In this document: one piece after another, positions 6,128 through 9,347 of the stretch
How the letters are laid out: each line of letters starts with the position of its first letter
How positions within the stretch are numbered: the stretch's first letter is position 1
Assembly: GCA_903837025.1 (NCBI GenBank)
Contig: CAILTC010000578.1
Span: 1-9,347 of the forward strand
Origin: an uncultured Bacteroidota bacterium
GTDB taxonomy: Bacteria; Bacteroidota; Bacteroidia; Flavobacteriales; Flavobacteriaceae
Direction of reading: 5' to 3'
DNA: 9,347 nucleotides
The notes under the pieces: model-generated
The model's input: the letters and a program-made list of their open reading frames with translations, nothing else
Told to the model about the DNA's origin: nothing
Databases searched by the model: none
Program-made: the position numbers and the translations under genes

Positions 6128-6877
6128 TTAATGGGTATTATCCCAGTCTTTTCGGTAGCGAATCAATTCTTTGTCGATTAAATCTTTGGAAGTATTTAAT
6201 AAAAAAGTAGCATCTTCAGAATAGATTGGTTCAAAGAAAGTCATTTTTATTTCGGTTGTCCGTTTTCCAAAACATTTCAAAAAATGAGGAACAAAAGTGT
6301 CGTCTTCTACAAAGGCATCTGTCTTCTCTTTATAATCAATTGCTACCGGAATAACAGCTGCTTTTATTTTTGTGGCCATTACAAATGAACCATAATTAAA
6401 ATCGGTGGTTGCGGGTAAAGTATGAGTTGTGCCTTCTGGAAAATTAATGATTGAATATCCTTTACTCAATACTTCAAGAATATTGTCGGCGGTATCCTGC
6501 CGGCTTTTTTCACAACTTCGTTTCACAAATAATACTCCCGAGATTTTACAGAGGTAGCCAATAAGAGGCCAAGATTCTACTTCTTTTTTACCTACTGGAA
6601 ACGCGTGTACTTGATTTACAATTGCGATTGGGTCAAAATAGGAGCGGTGATTGGCCACGATCAGGCCTTGAACATTTGGTTTTTCTCCATAAACAACGAT
6701 TTGAATGCCTAACAACCAATTGGCGATCCGGATTAAGAAATCCCGTAATATTAATGCGTTTCTAGAATTCGTTTCTTTGTTTCCAAAAAGGCTTGTAAAA
6801 TAGTATATAACCGAAAAAAAGGAAACATAAATAACAAAAAGGATGAATCTTAAAAGGCCTAGAAGCAATGAAAACAT
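6128..6877 (-). CDS. 1-acyl-sn-glycerol-3-phosphate acyltransferase (PlsC-like)
   Basis: Predicted to transfer an acyl chain to lysophosphatidic acid, making phosphatidic acid for phospholipids at the inner face of the cytoplasmic membrane; related lipid acyltransferases share the fold, so the substrate is inferred. The 249 aa include an N-terminal hydrophobic segment (about 3-30), the catalytic HX4D motif as NHRSYFD (76-82; His77, Asp82), GVLFVKR (114-120, motif II), NFPEGT (145-150, motif III) and VIPVAI (175-180, motif IV). All four motifs are intact. It is the last gene of a minus-strand run, 63 bp after the FAD protein; a near-consensus -7 (TAGATTTA, minus, 6909-6902) could give it its own promoter. 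Confidence 0.9.
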   Translation of the reverse strand: MFSLLLGLLRFILFVIYVSFFSVIYYFTSLFGNKETNSRNALILRDFLIRIANWLLGIQIVVYGEKPNVQGLIVANHRSYFDPIAIVNQVHAFPVGKKEVESWPLIGYLCKISGVLFVKRSCEKSRQDTADNILEVLSKGYSIINFPEGTTHTLPATTDFNYGSFVMATKIKAAVIPVAIDYKEKTDAFVEDDTFVPHFLKCFGKRTTEIKMTFFEPIYSEDATFLLNTSKDLIDKELIRYRKDWDNTH

Positions 6878-6940
6878 AAATGAAATAATTTAGAGAATGT
6901 GTAAATCTAATATTATTTTATTAGTATTTCAGTTATATAA

Positions 6941-7549
6941 CTATTTCTTAATACTGTCGTGCGAATGTGTTTGAATATTGTTATTCCATAAAGTAAGAAT
7001 ATCGGTTGCTACAGCGGCGCCACTTCCTGCAGCAATTGCCACTTGACTTCTTAAGCCAGCAAGTGTTCCTGTTACATAAATCCCTTCTGTAACTTTGTGG
7101 TCAGTATTTTTTAGTTGGATTCTTTGTTTTTCGGCAAGCGATTTTTGATGTGTTTCTACATATTGAAGCAAACCGTCAATTGCGAATGTATTCGAAGATC
7201 CAATGGCTACAACAATAATTTTAGTTTTATAGCTATTCTTATTTGTTGTGACTATAAATCCAGCAAATTCATCTTCGATTTTCAAGACTTTTTCATTCGG
7301 AATTTGCTCAATATGCGGATATGTTTCGGATAGGTGTTGAATACTTTCGAATAATAAATCAGCACCTAATTTACCAGGAGTAATTCCGTAAGCGTTATTG
7401 ATAATGGCTTCTTGAAGCGAAGAATTTTTTTGATGTGTAAAGACGCCTATTTTTTTGTCATTGACAAATGCTTTGTTTTTTGCAGAACCCAAAACAAGAG
7501 CGCATGACATTCCTGAAACGCCACCGCCAAGGATTAAAGCGTCAAACAT
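6941..7549 (-). CDS. Short FAD-binding oxidoreductase, thioredoxin reductase-like
   Basis: Start chosen at ATG 7549 (202 aa, MFDALILGGGVSGMSC), 4 bp after the stop of the upstream small gene; an in-frame ATG at 7567 adds six residues and overlaps that gene. The opening contains the Rossmann dinucleotide motif GGGVSG (8-13), and the C-terminal part has GIYVTGTLAG followed by QVAIAAGSGAAVATDIL, the second FAD-contact region of thioredoxin reductase-like flavoproteins. The usual Asp of that motif (AGD) is Thr here (TGT). At about 200 aa it lacks a separate NADPH domain, and there is no CxxC redox pair, so it is not a thioredoxin reductase. An electron donor and substrate cannot be inferred. Family assignment good, function unknown. 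Confidence 0.78.
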   Translation of the reverse strand: MFDALILGGGVSGMSCALVLGSAKNKAFVNDKKIGVFTHQKNSSLQEAIINNAYGITPGKLGADLLFESIQHLSETYPHIEQIPNEKVLKIEDEFAGFIVTTNKNSYKTKIIVVAIGSSNTFAIDGLLQYVETHQKSLAEKQRIQLKNTDHKVTEGIYVTGTLAGLRSQVAIAAGSGAAVATDILTLWNNNIQTHSHDSIKK

Positions 7550-7553
7550 TAAT

Positions 7554-7757
7554 TTAGAATTTGTCATTCATTTTTTCGGAGATATTCTTTGACATTTTGA
7601 AAATCAGAAGAATTAAAACAGCACAAAAAGAAGCGACAATCCCAATAGATGCAATCATACTGCTGCCTTCAAAAGGGTGTTTGAAATCGACAAGGGTAAT
7701 ATTAAATATAATTAGCCCCAATGCCAATGCCACCAATATAGAAGTAAAGATTTTCAT
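7554..7757 (-). CDS. Small two-helix membrane protein, unknown function
   Basis: A 67 aa protein with two clear membrane segments, about residues 5-22 and 34-53, joined by a short loop (VDFKHPFEGSS) and ending in a lysine-rich tail (KMSKNISEKMNDKF), which should lie in the cytoplasm. I do not recognise a family. Support for being real: tight packing (4 bp before the FAD gene), strand shared with its neighbours, and two separate hydrophobic runs flanked by charged residues. A near-consensus -7 element, TATCTTTA (minus, 7779-7772), lies 14 bp upstream, so it may be transcribed both from MarC's promoter and from its own. Confidence 0.7.
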   Translation of the reverse strand: MKIFTSILVALALGLIIFNITLVDFKHPFEGSSMIASIGIVASFCAVLILLIFKMSKNISEKMNDKF

Positions 7758-7805
7758 AAAAATTTATTTTGTAAAGATAATGCTGTAAAAATATAAAAAT
7801 TTATT

Positions 7806-8381
7806 TTAGACAAACAAACCTTTAACATTAGCAGCGAATAATTTAACAGCAATTGCCAAAAGTACGACACCAAAAGCCTTGCGAATTACTCCCAAACCAT
7901 TTTTTCCTAGCATTTTTTCGATTTTTGCGGAGGATTTCAAAACAATATAAACTACGATAATATTCAAAATTATGGCTATTACAATATTTATCGAATGAAA
8001 TTGAGAACGTAGCGAAAGCAAAGTTGTCATTGTTCCTGCACCGGCAATCAACGGAAAAGCGATAGGAACAATCGATGCCGAACTGGCTTCTTCATCGCGG
8101 TAAATGCGAATGCCAAGAATCATTTCTAGTGCCAAAAAGAACAACACAAAAGATCCGGCAACTGCAAAAGAATTAACATCTAAGCCAATTAAACTTAATA
8201 ATTCTTCACCTATAAAAAGGAAAACAATCATTATGATTCCAGCTACAATCGACGCTTTTTCAGATTCGATATGACCGTGTTTTGCTCTTAAATCAACTAC
8301 AATAGGAATGGTTCCTACAATATCAATTACGGCAAAAAGTACCATGCCAACGGTGATTATTTCTTTAAAATCTAGTTCCAT
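7806..8381 (-). CDS. MarC family (UPF0056) integral membrane protein
   Basis: A 191 aa inner-membrane protein with six predicted helices (about 8-30, 42-64, 71-91, 105-122, 132-149 and 168-188). Family signatures are VIDIVGTIPI (18-27) in the first helix and PIAFPLIAGAGTMTTLL (105-121) with its GAGT turn. The family was once linked to multiple antibiotic resistance in E. coli, but that link was later withdrawn and its role remains unknown; a transporter is plausible from topology. The start MELDFKEI is backed by an exact promoter 19 bp upstream. First gene of the minus-strand run MarC, small membrane protein, FAD protein, acyltransferase. Confidence 0.9.
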   Translation of the reverse strand: MELDFKEIITVGMVLFAVIDIVGTIPIVVDLRAKHGHIESEKASIVAGIIMIVFLFIGEELLSLIGLDVNSFAVAGSFVLFFLALEMILGIRIYRDEEASSASIVPIAFPLIAGAGTMTTLLSLRSQFHSINIVIAIILNIIVVYIVLKSSAKIEKMLGKNGLGVIRKAFGVVLLAIAVKLFAANVKGLFV

Positions 8382-8400
8382 GCAGCGTTTGTTTAAGGGA

Positions 8401-8408
8401 CAAAAGTA
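8401..8408 (-). promoter_or_regulatory. marC promoter, -7 element
   Basis: TACTTTTG on the minus strand is an exact TAnnTTTG, 19 bp upstream of the MarC start codon. A partial -33 element (TTTC, minus, 8435-8432) is 23 nt upstream. It probably drives the four-gene run down to 6128. Confidence 0.6.
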
Positions 8409-8550
8409 TTAAATTCTAAATGGTTAACTGTGAAAATAAGGTTATTATTTAGAGAAGCAAATTTGAGGTGCTCGTTGTTGTTGTTTATTTTAAACCAATA
8501 ATTTGAGTCTTTATTTAACTTTTCACAATCTAAAAAACTCAAAAATTCCC

Positions 8551-8581
8551 TTTCGAAATTCAGAATTGCAAAGTATCTTTG
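8551..8581 (+). promoter_or_regulatory. DUF3109 gene promoter overlapping a palindrome and the start codon region
   Basis: TTTC (8551-8554), 19 nt, TATCTTTG (8574-8581), an exact -7 element. Only 4 bases separate it from the ATG at 8586, so transcription should begin at or within a few bases of the start codon, giving a leaderless mRNA. The -7 element is embedded in a perfect inverted repeat, TTGCAAAG (8566-8573), TAT, CTTTGCAA (8577-8584), which could be an operator. Confidence 0.7.
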
Positions 8582-8585
8582 CAAA

Positions 8586-9152
8586 ATGTTTCAAATAGGA
8601 AAAACCATCATATCGGAAGATATTCTCGAAAAAGAATTTGTTTGTAATTTATCGGCTTGCAAAGGCGCGTGTTGTGTCGATGGCGACGCTGGCGCACCAC
8701 TAAGCGAAGCCGAAACTAAAATTATGGAAGCCATTTATCCAAAAGTAAAACCTTTTTTACGCAAAGAAGGAATTGCCGCTATTGAGGCACAAGGAACTTG
8801 GACAAAAGGCACCGATGGTGATCTTGAAACACCTTTAATTGATAATAAAGATTGTGCTTACGTTATATATGACGGAAAAACGGCACTTTGCGGTATTGAG
8901 CAAGCTTATAATCAAGGGGAAGTCGACTGGAAAAAACCTGTTTCTTGTCATTTATATCCTATTCGTATTAAAGATTTTACGGAGTTTGCTGCTGTTAATT
9001 ATGACAAGTGGGAAATATGCGACGATGCCTGTTCTTTGGGCAAAGAACTCGAAGTTCCGGTTTACAAATTTGTCAAGGAAGCCCTTGTTCGTAGATTTGG
9101 TGAAGACTGGTATTTAGAGCTTGAAAAAGTAGCGCAAGAATTAAAAAAATAA
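8586..9152 (+). CDS. DUF3109 family cysteine-rich protein, probably metal-binding
   Basis: A 188 aa soluble protein of a family conserved in Bacteroidota and without assigned function. Nine cysteines: C20, C25, C29 and C30 ([11 protein letters not shown]), then C90, C102, C121 (in CHLYPIR), C145 and C149. The spacing CxxxxCxxxCC followed by later cysteines and a C-H-L-Y-P motif resembles the YkgJ-type 'zinc- or iron-chelating' proteins, so an Fe-S cluster or bound metal is the likely prosthetic feature (inference). The start is supported by the N-terminal [19 protein letters not shown], which is family-typical, even though the promoter lies only 4 bp upstream. No membrane segment or export signal. 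Monocistronic as far as can be seen; no good terminator follows. Confidence 0.88.
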   Translation: MFQIGKTIISEDILEKEFVCNLSACKGACCVDGDAGAPLSEAETKIMEAIYPKVKPFLRKEGIAAIEAQGTWTKGTDGDLETPLIDNKDCAYVIYDGKTALCGIEQAYNQGEVDWKKPVSCHLYPIRIKDFTEFAAVNYDKWEICDDACSLGKELEVPVYKFVKEALVRRFGEDWYLELEKVAQELKK

Positions 9153-9313
9153 TTCTATAATATCCGATAATTTCCTTGTTTTCTATTTTTAAAAACCTAT
9201 ATTTTACGGTGCTTTGAGGTGTTTTTTATTTTTTAAAACATTAAAAATCAATATTTTATAATTTGTATGAAAAATATTCAAATCATCTGTATTTGTTAAA
9301 AACTCAAGCCGAT

Positions 9314-9322
9314 TGTGAATAA
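9314..9322. promoter_or_regulatory. DnaA-box-like 9-mer
   Basis: TGTGAATAA is the reverse complement of TTATTCACA, which fits the DnaA-box consensus TTATNCACA. It overlaps the -7 promoter element at 9320-9327 by three bases and lies in the centre of an inverted repeat AAGCC (9306-9310) / GGCTT (9327-9331). It is a single site; a 9-mer with a free position can occur by chance. Confidence 0.35.
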
Positions 9323-9327
9323 GTTTG
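9320..9327 (+). promoter_or_regulatory. Promoter -7 element for a gene to the right of the window
   Basis: TAAGTTTG matches TAnnTTTG exactly. A TTTG at 9292-9295 is 24 nt upstream, one base beyond the usual range. TAAGTTTGGC is shared base for base with the HupE operon promoter at 3478. The gene served is outside the window. Confidence 0.5.
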
Positions 9328-9347
9328 GCTTTTAATAACCGCAAGAA

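Larger units (their letters stand above)
9153..9347. other. Intergenic region: control sequence of a gene beyond the right edge
   Basis: This stretch is AT-rich and holds no open frame worth calling. No strong terminator follows the DUF3109 gene; the best candidate is a weak AACCT/AGGT pairing followed by a T-run near 9218-9235. The right end holds a promoter-like element and a DnaA-box-like 9-mer (see separate entries). The remainder shows no recognisable structure. Confidence 0.5.

Noticed and set aside
6931..6942. 12-bp palindrome AGTTATATAACT at the end of the FAD gene
   Set aside because: It has no loop, is AT-only apart from its ends, and has no T-run after it on the minus strand, so it is not a convincing terminator or operator.
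7550..7567. Upstream ATG start for the FAD protein (adds MTNSKL)
   Set aside because: It overlaps the preceding small gene, whereas ATG at 7549 puts the GGGVSG motif at the usual distance from the N-terminus.
8393..8584. 63-codon minus-strand open frame in the MarC/DUF3109 gap
   Set aside because: It begins at TTG inside the DUF3109 promoter, has Asn-rich low-complexity sequence, overlaps the marC promoter at its end and shows no recognisable domain.
1..9347. Defence system, toxin-antitoxin pair, prophage or integrative element
   Set aside because: All sizeable frames are assigned to housekeeping or membrane families; no integrase, transposase, nuclease, tRNA attachment site or CRISPR-like spaced repeat was found.

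Overview
The window looks like a chromosomal segment from a flavobacterium (Bacteroidota, most likely Flavobacterium or a close relative). The DNA is AT-rich. At least six genes are preceded by exact copies of the Bacteroidota -7 promoter element TAnnTTTG, and Shine-Dalgarno sequences are mostly absent. The protein sequences (aspartate kinase, class 1 fructose-bisphosphatase, DUF3109 and S41 peptidase) have a flavobacterial character. I see no tRNA, rRNA, CRISPR array, insertion sequence or phage gene. The content is mainly core metabolism and envelope functions.

Layout: (1) 1-1608, minus strand: the 5' part of an aspartate kinase gene, cut by the left edge, and upstream of it an SSAT-like GNAT acetyltransferase. 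(2) 1609-1768: a divergent control region with a perfect 12-bp inverted repeat between the acetyltransferase and fbp promoters. (3) 1769-2788, plus strand: class 1 fructose-1,6-bisphosphatase, ending at a strong bidirectional terminator shared with the converging TerB-like gene (2902-3333, minus). (4) 3514-6116, plus strand: a tight three-gene operon of a HupE/UreJ-type membrane protein, a dCMP deaminase and a membrane-anchored PDZ/S41 C-terminal processing protease. (5) 6128-8381, minus strand: a likely four-gene operon read right to left: MarC membrane protein, a two-helix small membrane protein, a short FAD-binding oxidoreductase and a PlsC-like acyltransferase. (6) 8586-9152, plus strand: a cysteine-rich DUF3109 protein, apparently made from a leaderless mRNA. 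(7) 9153-9347: the control region of a gene beyond the right edge, holding a promoter that overlaps a DnaA-box-like 9-mer.

The genes do not form one pathway. Aspartate kinase feeds Lys/Thr/Met synthesis, Fbp serves gluconeogenesis, dCMP deaminase supplies dUMP for dTTP, PlsC-like and MarC proteins act at the membrane, and the S41 protease processes envelope proteins. I found no convincing new multi-gene system.

The points most worth a second look are non-coding or small-scale. They are the divergent palindrome at 1638-1670; a dispersed GC-rich repeat present twice, one copy of which encodes an extra tail on the acetyltransferase; the palindromic leaderless promoter of the DUF3109 gene; the DnaA-box/promoter overlap at the right edge; and apparent loss of a conserved histidine in the HupE-like protein.
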